Origin: F22 sp963678855 | Lineage (GTDB): Bacteria > Bacteroidota > Bacteroidia > Bacteroidales > Bacteroidaceae | DNA length: 64,000 nt | Assembly: GCA_963678855.1 (NCBI GenBank) | Contig: OY787448.1 | Location: 1,054,001 to 1,118,000 of the forward strand | Direction of reading: 5' to 3' | Shown: positions 18,553 through 31,878 of the stretch, piece by piece | Position numbering within the stretch: the first letter of the stretch is position 1 | Layout: each line of letters begins with the position of its first letter | Program-made: the position numbers and the translations under genes | The notes under the pieces: model-generated | Database searches by the model: none | What the model was told of the DNA's origin: nothing | What the model saw: only the letters and a program-made list of their open reading frames with translations

Positions 18553-18604
18553 TGTGCAAAAAGAAAGGGTTATACACTTACCTGTGCATAACCCCTGTGT
18601 ATTA
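18553..18604. promoter_or_regulatory. Cluster of DnaA-box-like 9-mers
   Basis: TTATACACT (18570, plus), TGTGCATAA (18583, minus orientation; perfect TTATNCACA) and TGTGTATTA (18596, minus orientation) start at exact 13-bp intervals; TGTGCAAAA at 18553 is a weaker fourth. The first two also form an 11-bp inverted repeat with arms GGGTTATRCAC. Functional binding is unproven. Confidence 0.4.
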
Positions 18605-18673
18605 TGTTGACAACTAACATAGTTGATGACAATTGGTATGTGCTTCTATTACACATATCCCTGCATAAATAAC

Positions 18674-18705
18674 AAAAGCCTCCGAGAACGAATCTCGAAG
18701 GCTTT
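18674..18705 (-). terminator. Terminator of the rRNA operon
   Basis: Minus strand 13-bp stem with one G-U pair and a 5-nt loop just beyond 5S rRNA, followed by TTTTGTTATTT. Confidence 0.85.
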
Positions 18706-18714
18706 CTGATAAAA

Positions 18715-18824
<110 letters not shown>

Positions 18825-18885
18825 TAAGGTAGACATATAATACAAACCATTTTCACTGTAAAATGACAAACATACACTAGAAGAA

Positions 18886-21757
<2,872 letters not shown>

Positions 21758-21927
21758 TCTATACTCATCTAGTATTGCTACTAGATGCGCTCGTATAAAT
21801 TTGTTACTTTACGGTTATCAATAAATCATTGCTGATTTATAATAACAGAAAATTGGTTTGTACAATATGTCAAAGATCAAATTGAATAATGCCCCCAATC
21901 ATTGCTGATTAAGATAGTTATTCGGTG

Positions 21928-22001
21928 TGGAGAATATCGGATTCGAACCGATGACCCCCTGCGTGCAAGGCAGGTGCTCTAGCCAGCTGAGCTAATCCCC
22001 C
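21928..22001 (-). tRNA. tRNA-Ala (anticodon TGC)
   Basis: 74-nt cloverleaf. Anticodon loop CTTGCAC in a 5-bp CCTGC/GCAGG stem, acceptor stem with the G3-U70 pair that identifies alanine tRNAs, T-loop GGTTCGAATCC. The 3' CCA is not encoded. Confidence 0.97.
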
Positions 22002-22005
22002 AAAG

Positions 22006-22079
22006 TAGTCCCACGCAGATTTGAACTGCGGACCTCTACATTATCAGTGTAGCGCTCTAACCAACTGAGCTATAGGACT
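22006..22079 (-). tRNA. tRNA-Ile (anticodon GAT)
   Basis: 74-nt cloverleaf with loop CTGATAA (anticodon GAT) in the CTACA/TGTAG stem and acceptor stem AGTCCTA/TGGGACT, discriminator A. Lies between 16S and tRNA-Ala, the standard Bacteroidota order. The 3' CCA is not encoded. Confidence 0.97.
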
Positions 22080-22258
22080 TCGTTCAAAATATTCTGCTGG
22101 TAATATCCGGTGAGGACTCGTGATGATTCCATCACTCAGCTTCATACTTTCTCAATATATAATTAACACAACAACAAGCAAGAGTACAAGTAATCATTAA
22201 ACCGATTACAAGTATAATCAACTTGACACCTAAAATAGGTCATAAGTCATCTCTCCAG

Positions 22259-23783
<1,525 letters not shown>

Positions 23784-24044
23784 ATATTATTTAACGACAG
23801 ACACACTAAAAGCGCGCTGTCAAAGTTGATCTGATTAATCAAGATGACCTGATTACAAGTTATTGGATTACACCTGTTTCAATATTTAAATTGACGGTTC
23901 AATAATTTTGCTATTATAAAATCATAATAGCCTTGTACTACTTGTTGTTATGTAAATATCTTCAAAGAACACTTTTCTTTTTTTCGCCTCCTCGTTGGTA
24001 GCCGGTTCGCCGTTGCAAACCTTGTTTCTTTCGGAAAGCGGATG

Positions 24045-24076
24045 CAAAGATACAAGCTTTATTCTTAAGCTCCAAA
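24045..24076 (-). promoter_or_regulatory. rRNA operon proximal promoter (P2)
   Basis: Minus strand TTTG (24076-24073), 20 bp, then TATCTTTG (24052-24045), followed by CATCCGC, which is repeated after P1. Confidence 0.75.
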
Positions 24077-24214
24077 TAATCGAGCAGAAAGTTTTGAAAT
24101 AAATTTTTGAAGTAAATTTCAAAAAGCTTAATCTAAGCAAGCTATCGCAAAACTAGAGCCTTTCTCGAGCGTTTTAACACCACTCTGCAACACCCTCGTT
24201 TCTGATTGCGGATG

Positions 24215-24245
24215 CAAAAGTAGTGCATTTAATCGAGTCCCGCAA
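24215..24245 (-). promoter_or_regulatory. rRNA operon distal promoter (P1)
   Basis: Minus strand TTGC (24245-24242), 19 bp, then TACTTTTG (24222-24215), followed by CATCCGC as at P2. The two promoters are 170 bp apart. Confidence 0.7.
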
Positions 24246-24440
24246 GGAAATCAGAAAGAAATATGCAGAAAAATAATGCGTTTAACATAAAAAGACGACT
24301 GGCGTAGAAAATAGAGGCTGTACACATTATATAATATAGATGAGTGTCCTTCTATAGAAAAAGCACTCACCATCATAAACAACTAAACGTATGACACATC
24401 TATACTGAATTTTATATTCACAAGCAATGATTTTCACAAA

Positions 24441-24501
24441 ACAAAAAAAAAGGGCTTGCCGAAGGAAGAGGAGACTAATCTCTCCCTTCGTAGGCAAACC
24501 C
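24441..24501 (-). terminator. Terminator of the flavodoxin gene
   Basis: Minus strand long stem-loop (arms GGGTTTGCC... and ...GGCAAGCCC with an inner GAGA/TCTC helix) followed by nine T. Confidence 0.85.
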
Positions 24502-24584
24502 GCTAACTTAATTCAATTATAAAAGTGACTAATTCATTATGATTATTATATTTACTTCAATCTTGTATTACTCCCAATCATCCC

Positions 24585-25079
24585 TTAGCCAACTAGCTTT
24601 GCCCAAGTAGCAATGCGTTCATCGGTAAGGTCATCTTCATTATCCTCATCAATAGCAAGTCCCATAAACTTATCATCTTTTACGGCTGCAGAGTCATCAA
24701 AAGTATACCCTTCGACAGGAAACTGTCCCACGAAAGTAGCTCCTGTATTTTTTAAACCTTCGTAGATCAAGCCAATAGCATCGCAGAATGTGTCTGGATA
24801 AGAAGACGAATCTCCACAACCAAAAAGAGCAACTGTATGCCCAGATAAATCCATCTTTTTAAGTGTATCTAATGCATCATACCAATCATCTTGCAATTCT
24901 CCATCTCCCCAAGTTGAAGAGCCAAACACTAGAGTTTTATAATTTGAGATAAGAGTCTCATCAATGTCATCAGCAGAATGAACTTGATCTTCAGGCACTT
25001 GAAGTACTTCAGCAATAAGCCCTGCTACACGTTCTGTATTACCTGTTGTAGAGCCATAAAAAATTCCAATTTTACTCAT
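24585..25079 (-). CDS. fldA: Flavodoxin, long-chain
   Basis: Small FMN electron carrier that replaces ferredoxin when iron is scarce. The 164 residues carry the phosphate loop GSTTGNTERVA at 8-18, the first flavin loop SSTWGDGELQDDW and the second flavin loop GCGDSSSYPDTFCDAIG; the extra loop of long-chain flavodoxins is present. I start at ATG 25079; the longer frame to 25124 adds 15 residues without homology. Divergent from the TonB-receptor operon, which fits a shared low-iron response, though no clear Fur box was identified between them. Confidence 0.95.
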   Translation of the reverse strand: MSKIGIFYGSTTGNTERVAGLIAEVLQVPEDQVHSADDIDETLISNYKTLVFGSSTWGDGELQDDWYDALDTLKKMDLSGHTVALFGCGDSSSYPDTFCDAIGLIYEGLKNTGATFVGQFPVEGYTFDDSAAVKDDKFMGLAIDEDNEDDLTDERIATWAKLVG

Positions 25080-25152
25080 TGCTATTATTCTTTTATGATT
25101 TGTGTCGCGAATCGACAAAGACACAAATCGTGATTACTAAAACTTAACACTG

Positions 25153-25182
25153 CAAAGATATGACATTCACACCATTCACAAA
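25153..25182 (-). promoter_or_regulatory. Promoter of fldA
   Basis: Minus strand TTTG (25182-25179), 18 bp, then TATCTTTG (25160-25153). Confidence 0.5.
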
Positions 25183-25290
25183 ATCACCATAAATTGGTAA
25201 TCCATCTCCAACCATACCTAGAACTAATGATTATCAGAAGAAATACCAACATAAGGGGATGCAACAAAAAACAATACCCATTTATGGCGA

Positions 25291-25321
25291 TTGTAGACTT
25301 TTCACATCTTCACTACTTTTG
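25291..25321 (+). promoter_or_regulatory. Promoter of the TonB-receptor operon
   Basis: TTGT (25291-25294), 19 bp, then TACTTTTG (25314-25321), 22 nt before ATG 25344. Confidence 0.65.
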
Positions 25322-25343
25322 CACCCAAACAGAGAGAAAAAAA

Positions 25344-28151
25344 ATGAGAGAAATAATACAATTCCAACGAATATATTGCTTAATAGCACTTTTTTTATGT
25401 ATTCTTCCAACATACGCAGCTAGGAAAAATGTCCCTAAGACTGCTTCTGTTGACACTTGCACCTTGATGGGACGAATATCTTCAAAAAAAGATGATGCTC
25501 CCCTGTCATTTTCAGCTATTGAATTGCTTTTTAATAATCGTGTTATATACCGACAAGTCAGCAATAGTGATGGAGTATTTACGTTTGTAGGTCTTCCAAA
25601 AGGCACCTATACGATTATTGTTCGCTATATTGGATATCACAACAAACAAACAACTATTAATCTCCAAAAAGATAGCCAAATAAATATCACATTACAAGAG
25701 GCTACTACCAATTTACAAGGAGTAGTTATTACTGCTCATGAAAGCAAAGGACTGACAAGTGCATCGACTATAGATAGAGAAGCCTTAGAACATATTCAAC
25801 CTAGTAGTTTTTCAGATGTCCTTGCACTTCTTCCTGGCAACACAACGCATACTCCTAATCTAACTGCAGGTAACATAGCAACCCTCCGTGAAGTGGGGAT
25901 AAGCGGTAGCGAATACGCTGTAACAGGGCAAGGTACACAGTTTGTCGTAGACGGCGCTATTCAACAGCAAGATGCCAACCTACAGTATGTCGCACAAGGA
26001 TTTACCAACCAAGACAAATCAAGAAACATGGTCAATTACGGGATGGATATGCGTAAGCTCTCTACTGATGACATAGAAAAAGTGGAAGTCATTCGTGGTA
26101 TCCCATCAGTACGTTATGGTGACATGACTTCAGGAGTCATTAATATCACCAGACGCTTACGTGCAACCCCTCTTGAAGCACGTTTTAAAGCAGATGAATA
26201 CACAAAACTAATACACGTAAATAAAGGATTGGCATGGAATAAAGATAAACAAGTCGTACATTTTGATTTAGGTTATCTCGATTCTAAAGCTGACCCAAGA
26301 AACCCATATGAGACTTACCAAAGAGTGATGTTCTCTACTCGTTACAAACACCTCTGGGACTGGGAGAACTCTAAGCTTCGTTGGACTATCTCTGGAGATT
26401 ATCGCAGTACTATTGACTCCGAAAAAGAAGACCCAGATATTGCTAGACAAGCTGAAGACAGCTATAAATCAAGCTACTCGTACTACAGTATAAACAATCA
26501 ATTGGAATGGAATAGCAAAAAACAATATGGCCTGAAAGAGATCTATTTACAAACCGCTATCAATTACTCTCAGGATAAAATCACTCGTACAAAATTTGTT
26601 CAACTGGACAGAGACCAAGCTGCTCCAACAAGTATGGAAGAAGGAGAACATGATGCAGTAGTGCTCCCAACCAAATACACTGGACACTTAGTCGTTGATG
26701 GAAACCCGCTCAATAGTAATATCGAGTTGAGAGCTTTGTTCCAACACCAACTAGGAGTCACTACGCATCACTGGACCTTGGGAGGCAGTTGGAGATACAG
26801 CAAAAATTATGGCGATGGTCAAGTATATGACCTTACCCGTCCAATTAATCATGGCACATCATTACGCCCAAGAGCCTATCATGATATACCAGGTAAAAGT
26901 CTACTCGCTGGATATCTAGAAGATCGTATGGAGTGGTCGATAGAGCGAAGTCATTTTACGCTACAAGCTGGTATACGTGGAAATACTTTATTAGGTCTTG
27001 ACAAGAAATATAAGATGCAGGGCAAATGGTATATAGATCCTAGGATCAATACCCAATGGGAACTTCCTAAGCTATACATCGGAGCACGTCCACTACAATT
27101 AGATCTAACAGCAGGTTGGGGTAAAATGACTATGCTACCAAGCATTCACCAGTTGTATCCAAACAAACAGTATTGGGATTTTGACGAGTTGAACTATTAC
27201 CACGAGAATAGAGACTATAGAAGAATCTACACAAAGACTTTTATCGTAGATACAACTCCATATGATATTGATCCTAGTACAAACACCAAGTACGAACTTA
27301 GAATTGGTGCGAACTATCAAGGCAACAACCTGTCTGTGACTTACTTTAAAGAACGCATGGTTGATGGATTTAGATATTCTAGCAGTCCAACAACGTTTAC
27401 CTATAGAAAGTTTGACACATCGGGTATTGAAGGCAGCACCCTTACTGGCCCTCCTGCTATAGAAAACTTACCAAGCACGGAGAAAACAGTACTCAGCAAG
27501 CGAAGTATCTTATCTAATGGTACACGGGTACTGAAAGAAGGTATGGAATTTCAAGGAAGCACTAGACGTTTCTCAAAACTAAACACCCGAATTACACTAT
27601 CTGGTGCATGGTTTAAGACGACATATAGCAATAGTGGATCTCAATGGGACAATTCTTACGATCAAGTGGTGCTCAACAAGATAATCAGAGACATGTATAT
27701 AGGTCACTATGATTGGACTTCTGGCTATATCAAACAGCAGTTTAACACCAACTTCACATTTGACACGTATTTGAAAAAGCTCGGCTTTATCCTTTCCACA
27801 ACAGTAGAATGTATGTGGTGGTCCAAACGTAAAGACTTAATTAAAAGTGGTATGCCCTTCGAGTATATGGATATTAACGGTATAATACATCCTTATACTG
27901 ACGAGAGCGCACAAGACATATATCTGACTCACTTAATTCAACCACAGCCAACTGTAAGTGGAGGTAATGGCAAAGAGCCTTTCTATGCTTTGGTTAACCT
28001 CAAAGCATCAAAAACTTTCGGTAAATGGATAAAGTTGTCTTTATTTGTCGACCGCATCCTAGACTATACTCCAGACTACAAAGTGGCTGGACTAACTGTC
28101 CGTCGTAGTGCAAATCCATACTTCGGTATGGAAATAAAATGTTCATTTTAA
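25344..28151 (+). CDS. TonB-dependent outer-membrane receptor with carboxypeptidase-like N-terminal domain
   Basis: 935 residues from ATG 25344; a longer frame to 25194 reads through the promoter and is rejected. Signal peptide about 1-27 (ends TYAA), then a CarboxypepD_reg-like domain (about 40-120), a plug domain (ASTIDREALEHIQP... VIRGIPSVRYGDMTSGVINI) and a 22-strand-type barrel ending in a terminal Phe (KCSF). No SusD partner follows, so it resembles metal, heme or siderophore receptors more than glycan SusC proteins. It heads a seven-gene operon with a DUF4876 lipoprotein, a barrel protein and an ABC exporter-like module. Substrate unknown; iron or another metal is inferred from the divergent flavodoxin. 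Confidence 0.92.
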   Translation: MREIIQFQRIYCLIALFLCILPTYAARKNVPKTASVDTCTLMGRISSKKDDAPLSFSAIELLFNNRVIYRQVSNSDGVFTFVGLPKGTYTIIVRYIGYHNKQTTINLQKDSQINITLQEATTNLQGVVITAHESKGLTSASTIDREALEHIQPSSFSDVLALLPGNTTHTPNLTAGNIATLREVGISGSEYAVTGQGTQFVVDGAIQQQDANLQYVAQGFTNQDKSRNMVNYGMDMRKLSTDDIEKVEVIRGIPSVRYGDMTSGVINITRRLRATPLEARFKADEYTKLIHVNKGLAWNKDKQVVHFDLGYLDSKADPRNPYETYQRVMFSTRYKHLWDWENSKLRWTISGDYRSTIDSEKEDPDIARQAEDSYKSSYSYYSINNQLEWNSKKQYGLKEIYLQTAINYSQDKITRTKFVQLDRDQAAPTSMEEGEHDAVVLPTKYTGHLVVDGNPLNSNIELRALFQHQLGVTTHHWTLGGSWRYSKNYGDGQVYDLTRPINHGTSLRPRAYHDIPGKSLLAGYLEDRMEWSIERSHFTLQAGIRGNTLLGLDKKYKMQGKWYIDPRINTQWELPKLYIGARPLQLDLTAGWGKMTMLPSIHQLYPNKQYWDFDELNYYHENRDYRRIYTKTFIVDTTPYDIDPSTNTKYELRIGANYQGNNLSVTYFKERMVDGFRYSSSPTTFTYRKFDTSGIEGSTLTGPPAIENLPSTEKTVLSKRSILSNGTRVLKEGMEFQGSTRRFSKLNTRITLSGAWFKTTYSNSGSQWDNSYDQVVLNKIIRDMYIGHYDWTSGYIKQQFNTNFTFDTYLKKLGFILSTTVECMWWSKRKDLIKSGMPFEYMDINGIIHPYTDESAQDIYLTHLIQPQPTVSGGNGKEPFYALVNLKASKTFGKWIKLSLFVDRILDYTPDYKVAGLTVRRSANPYFGMEIKCSF

Positions 28152-28177
28152 CGCTATAACAATTAAATAACTATCAA

Positions 28178-29479
28178 ATGAAAAAGCTAAAAAACAATTT
28201 GTGTTGGGTAGCAAGTATGCTACTAGTATGTATCGGACTTACAGTAAGTTCATGTTCAAATGATGACAATGTACCACATAGTGAGGTTGCCCTTGCCGTA
28301 CAAGCACCAAGTACAGCGAGTGATTTTAAGTATGAAAGTATGCAAGTGACTTTCACGGATAAATCAACCCAAGAAGTCACAAGAATGTCCTATGACGCAA
28401 CAACAAGCACTAGCATGCAAGCCTCTCTTATCGATGGTATCTACGACATTATGATTGAAGGTGAGGGTCAAGGAACTGTAGCAGGCCAAAAGAAGCATGT
28501 CAAAGTGCGTGGTGAACTACAATCTGTAGAAATCGTTGATTTCAAAGATATCAAGACATTGAATGTGCCACTACAGCTTTTGGATGTAGGCTCTGGTTTT
28601 GTGTTAGCTGAAATCTTTATCTCAGGCACATTGACACCTGAAGGAGAGACGTATAGCGGTGACTCATACTTTCGTATTTACAACAACAGTAGTGAAGCTT
28701 TGGATGCACAAGGTTTAGCGATTATGCAATCGGCAATGCAGTCTGACATCCATAATGAATTCTATGTCTTAAGCAAAGAAAAAGACAAAAAGGACATCGT
28801 TGCTGGTGAAGGAACACCATATGATGAATACAAAAACACAAACTTCATCACAGAAGCTATATATATGGTACCTCGCAGCACATCTGTAATGGTACAACCA
28901 GGACAAAGTATACTACTTGTTGATATCGGTAAGGATCATACTGCTGACAATCCTAAATCGTTCAATCTCACAACAGCTGATTATGAATGGTACGACGAAA
29001 ATGACCGACATCCAGATGTTCAAACAGAAGTTCCTGATTTGGTCAAAATTTATGCAGCTACTGCCTCAGTTTGGAGCCCGCACCAACGCGCTATCAAGAC
29101 ATATGCGATTGCACAAATTCCAGAGGAAGTAACTCCTGAAGCATTTGTAGCAAACAACAAGGTACAATACTACTATGAATTTGTACATGGAGATTTGCGT
29201 GTAATTATGGACTCTAAAGAATACTTCATACCCAATGCTTGGATCCAAGATTGTGTCAATCTAAGTAACGAAACAGCATTCGAATGGTATGTAACTAGTT
29301 CTGTACAAGACAAAAGCTATGCATGGGTTTATGATGGTGTAACTAGCGCCGATTCCAAAGGCAAAGGGGTACGCCGTAAAGTCATTTCTGGTACTTTGCT
29401 ACAAGACACGAATGACTCTGCTAACGATTTCCAACACCATGTAGATGCTGATCCATTCCATGTTTTCAATGCTGAATAA
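28178..29479 (+). CDS. DUF4876 lipoprotein
   Basis: 433 residues. A lipoprotein signal ends in LTVSSCS, with the lipidated Cys at about residue 26. A beta-rich domain (about 35-130) is followed by a segment beginning FVLAEIFISG and containing YFRIYNNSSEALDAQGL. That spacing resembles lamin-tail-type domains, in which an exposed strand is followed by an N-S-x-x-x-x-D-L turn; this likeness is my inference. The family regularly accompanies TonB receptors of this type. It probably sits on the outer membrane and helps capture or hold the substrate. 26 bp after the receptor; its end overlaps the next gene. Confidence 0.85.
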   Translation: MKKLKNNLCWVASMLLVCIGLTVSSCSNDDNVPHSEVALAVQAPSTASDFKYESMQVTFTDKSTQEVTRMSYDATTSTSMQASLIDGIYDIMIEGEGQGTVAGQKKHVKVRGELQSVEIVDFKDIKTLNVPLQLLDVGSGFVLAEIFISGTLTPEGETYSGDSYFRIYNNSSEALDAQGLAIMQSAMQSDIHNEFYVLSKEKDKKDIVAGEGTPYDEYKNTNFITEAIYMVPRSTSVMVQPGQSILLVDIGKDHTADNPKSFNLTTADYEWYDENDRHPDVQTEVPDLVKIYAATASVWSPHQRAIKTYAIAQIPEEVTPEAFVANNKVQYYYEFVHGDLRVIMDSKEYFIPNAWIQDCVNLSNETAFEWYVTSSVQDKSYAWVYDGVTSADSKGKGVRRKVISGTLLQDTNDSANDFQHHVDADPFHVFNAE

Positions 29480-30950
29480 ATCTCTTCAACCTCTTTCTAT
29501 ACTCAAGAGATGCGCATGGCTAGCTAGTCTAGTCATGTGTATCTTACCTTACTATGCATCTGCTCAAAGAGTAACACATGCAACGTTAAAGTATCACGAG
29601 CTCACCAATAATCATGCGGAGATGAGCATGAAGTATACCTACGAGCGTTCTCCTCAAGCAGTGGTACAACAAGATGGTCGAGGTGTGAATCAACTAGAGA
29701 TAGCTGCCAATGCTCATCATATATTGGATGCTCACAGCAAAACTTGGGGAACAGTTAGTTATACTAATGCGTGCACATGGGATGTACAAGGCACGGAAAC
29801 GTCCGACTACCACCTAGTAGCTCCATATATCATGTCAGACACGATAGGGGGCAACATAAAATCGGAGCGATATTATTTCAATGCTGGATATGCATGGCAT
29901 TCCAAACGTTGGACAGTTGGGGGCGCTTTGAGCTATCGTGCTTTACTAGCATATAGAGATAGAGATCCTAGACCGAAAAACCGTGTAGGCCATTTATATG
30001 CCGACATCAGTGCTGCCTATGCGTTGACAAACAGGCACCTACTAAGTGTACATCTTGGTGGACAAAAATATAAACAAAGCTCTAGTTTAGAATTTAAAAA
30101 TCCTCACAAAGTAGTCAAGGAATATCACGAAACAGGATTGGGTACTGTATATGCTCGCTTCACTGGCGACAAAACGAACAATGATATTCAAGGACAAGCA
30201 TATCAAACTTCACTAGCTCTATATCCACAACAGTTAAGTGGCTTCGGCGCACAAATAGACTGGGGTACCATGCAGTTGGAGAAGAAACTCAATGGGTTTA
30301 ATGAGCTACCACTGACAGATTTGGAGATCAATAGCTACAAGTTATTAGCTTATTTCAAAAGAGTGAATACGCATAATAAGTGGAGGGTCCAAACATTAGC
30401 AAATGTACTAGCACGAAGAGGCACAGAGAATATATTTGGAACGGATGCGACGACGACTTTCGAAAAGATCAGTGAACGTCAATACTACGACCAAAACGTA
30501 TATGTATTGAGTGTTCAAGGGCTATATGAGTGGGACTATAACAAGAAACAAAGATACAGCATCCTAGCGGAATGTACTTGGGAAGACAATAGCCAAAAGC
30601 ATAAAAAAGAAGGTTATCAACTGGATTATACTTGGCTAAACACCAACATGGCTGTGAGTGCTCATTGGCCACTAAAAAAAAGCTGTCTTCATCTGAGTGC
30701 TACAGGTAAGATGCAATGGGGCATGGATAGCAACTTTGGTATGCCTAGGACAGTTGAACGAAAATATTTCATCAAGAATTACGAGACGGCATCTAAAAGC
30801 CAACTTCGCCTGAGTACTCATATACGATATGACTCACCTTGGAGTATCGGTACGAAACAAGTGTTTTTAGTTGGGGATTATCAATACGGACATTTTGCTC
30901 AATCGTTACAAACTCATAAAGGGAGCGTCGGATTTGGTATCATCTTATAA
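29460..30950 (+). CDS. DUF6850-like outer-membrane beta-barrel protein
   Basis: 496 residues from ATG 29460; ATG 29445 and 29469 are also possible and all overlap the end of the DUF4876 gene, so translation is probably coupled. Signal peptide ends near YYASAQ. The rest alternates hydrophobic and polar residues with many Tyr/Trp and Tyr-ending strands, and ends in FGIIL, as expected of an outer-membrane barrel. The position directly after the DUF4876 gene agrees with the DUF6850 family that accompanies it in other Bacteroidales. No enzymatic motif. It may form a second pore or a surface complex with the receptor and lipoprotein. Confidence 0.75.
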   Translation: MFSMLNKSLQPLSILKRCAWLASLVMCILPYYASAQRVTHATLKYHELTNNHAEMSMKYTYERSPQAVVQQDGRGVNQLEIAANAHHILDAHSKTWGTVSYTNACTWDVQGTETSDYHLVAPYIMSDTIGGNIKSERYYFNAGYAWHSKRWTVGGALSYRALLAYRDRDPRPKNRVGHLYADISAAYALTNRHLLSVHLGGQKYKQSSSLEFKNPHKVVKEYHETGLGTVYARFTGDKTNNDIQGQAYQTSLALYPQQLSGFGAQIDWGTMQLEKKLNGFNELPLTDLEINSYKLLAYFKRVNTHNKWRVQTLANVLARRGTENIFGTDATTTFEKISERQYYDQNVYVLSVQGLYEWDYNKKQRYSILAECTWEDNSQKHKKEGYQLDYTWLNTNMAVSAHWPLKKSCLHLSATGKMQWGMDSNFGMPRTVERKYFIKNYETASKSQLRLSTHIRYDSPWSIGTKQVFLVGDYQYGHFAQSLQTHKGSVGFGIIL

Positions 30951-30964
30951 ACTAACTTATAATT

Positions 30965-31861
30965 ATGACTACAATCATTGAATGTAAAAACTTAACTCAT
31001 CGCTATGGCAAACGAGTTATTTACGAAGACCTAAATTTTGAGGTTCCTCAAGGGAGAATCCTCGGCTTGCTAGGAAAAAATGGAACTGGCAAAACAACTA
31101 CAATCAATATCTTAAGCGGCTTCCTGAAACCACAAAGTGGAAGTTGCTCCATATTTGGACATGATATTCATGATATGCCCGCTTCACTTCGAGCAAATAT
31201 CGGTTTACTGATCGAAGGACATGTGCAATATCAATTTATGACTATCGAACAAATTGAAAAGTTCTATAGTCAATGCTATCCAAAAAAATGGAAGCGTGAA
31301 GCCTACTATGAGCTGATGAGCAAACTACAAGTGGCTCCTAAGCAACGCATTTCGCGCATGTCTTGTGGACAACGTTCACAAGTAGCATTGGGATTAATTC
31401 TTGCACAAGATCCAGAACTACTGGTCCTAGATGACTTCTCTTTAGGACTGGACCCTGGATATCGTCGACTATTTGTGGATTACCTAAGAGATTATGCCAA
31501 GTCTGAAAACAAAACAGTATTCCTCACCTCACATATTATCCAAGATATGGAACGCTTAATAGACGACTGTATCATCATGGACTATGGAAAAATATTGCTT
31601 CAACAACCTATTGATTCGTTACTAAATAAAGTACGTTGTTATCAATTCAAGGCACAACATGAGAATGTGGTTAAATTATTAGCTCAAGATAATGACTTCT
31701 ATCACCCTACTTTCTTAGGTGGAGAGATTGAGATGTACTCTTTTCTTTCACAAGAAGAAGTCACTCAAAAACTAACAAAAGATTCATTAGCTTTTGAGAA
31801 TTTACAATGCACACCAGTTAACCTAGAGGACGCCTTTATTGGCTTGACTGGTAAATACTAA
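30965..31861 (+). CDS. ABC transporter ATP-binding protein
   Basis: 298 residues. Walker A GKNGTGKTTT at about 37-46, Q-loop region, a signature MSCGQRSQ in place of LSGGQ, and Walker B LLVLDD. The residue after the Walker B Asp is Asp rather than the usual catalytic Glu, and the switch His is present (LTSHI). ATP hydrolysis may be slow. The C-terminal 80 residues are the variable domain of CcmA/NatA-type exporters. It pairs with the permease 17 bp downstream and belongs to the TonB-receptor operon. Confidence 0.92.
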   Translation: MTTIIECKNLTHRYGKRVIYEDLNFEVPQGRILGLLGKNGTGKTTTINILSGFLKPQSGSCSIFGHDIHDMPASLRANIGLLIEGHVQYQFMTIEQIEKFYSQCYPKKWKREAYYELMSKLQVAPKQRISRMSCGQRSQVALGLILAQDPELLVLDDFSLGLDPGYRRLFVDYLRDYAKSENKTVFLTSHIIQDMERLIDDCIIMDYGKILLQQPIDSLLNKVRCYQFKAQHENVVKLLAQDNDFYHPTFLGGEIEMYSFLSQEEVTQKLTKDSLAFENLQCTPVNLEDAFIGLTGKY

Positions 31862-31878
31862 AACTAAAAGATGTAGAT

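Larger units (their letters stand above)
18173..18674. other. Gene-free spacer between rRNA operon and GH2 gene
   Basis: About 500 bp without a credible gene on either strand. It contains the 22-bp tandem array (18398-18483) and a cluster of DnaA-box-like 9-mers (18553-18604). The rest is A/T-rich with no recognised element. Confidence 0.7.
23784..24584. other. rRNA operon leader and promoter region, then fldA 3' region
   Basis: No gene. From right to left on the minus strand: fldA terminator (24441-24501), an A/T-rich stretch with nothing recognised (about 24250-24440), rRNA promoters P1 and P2, and a leader of about 260 nt before 16S. Confidence 0.7.

Noticed and set aside
23922..24140. 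72-codon minus-strand frame before 16S
   Set aside because: Lies across the rRNA leader and promoter P2.
25161..25290. Fur operator between flavodoxin and TonB receptor
   Set aside because: Only a partial AATGATTATC match near 25226; too weak to call without a genome-derived motif.
25194..25343. Longer N-terminus for the TonB receptor
   Set aside because: The extra 50 codons contain the promoter; the signal peptide begins at ATG 25344.
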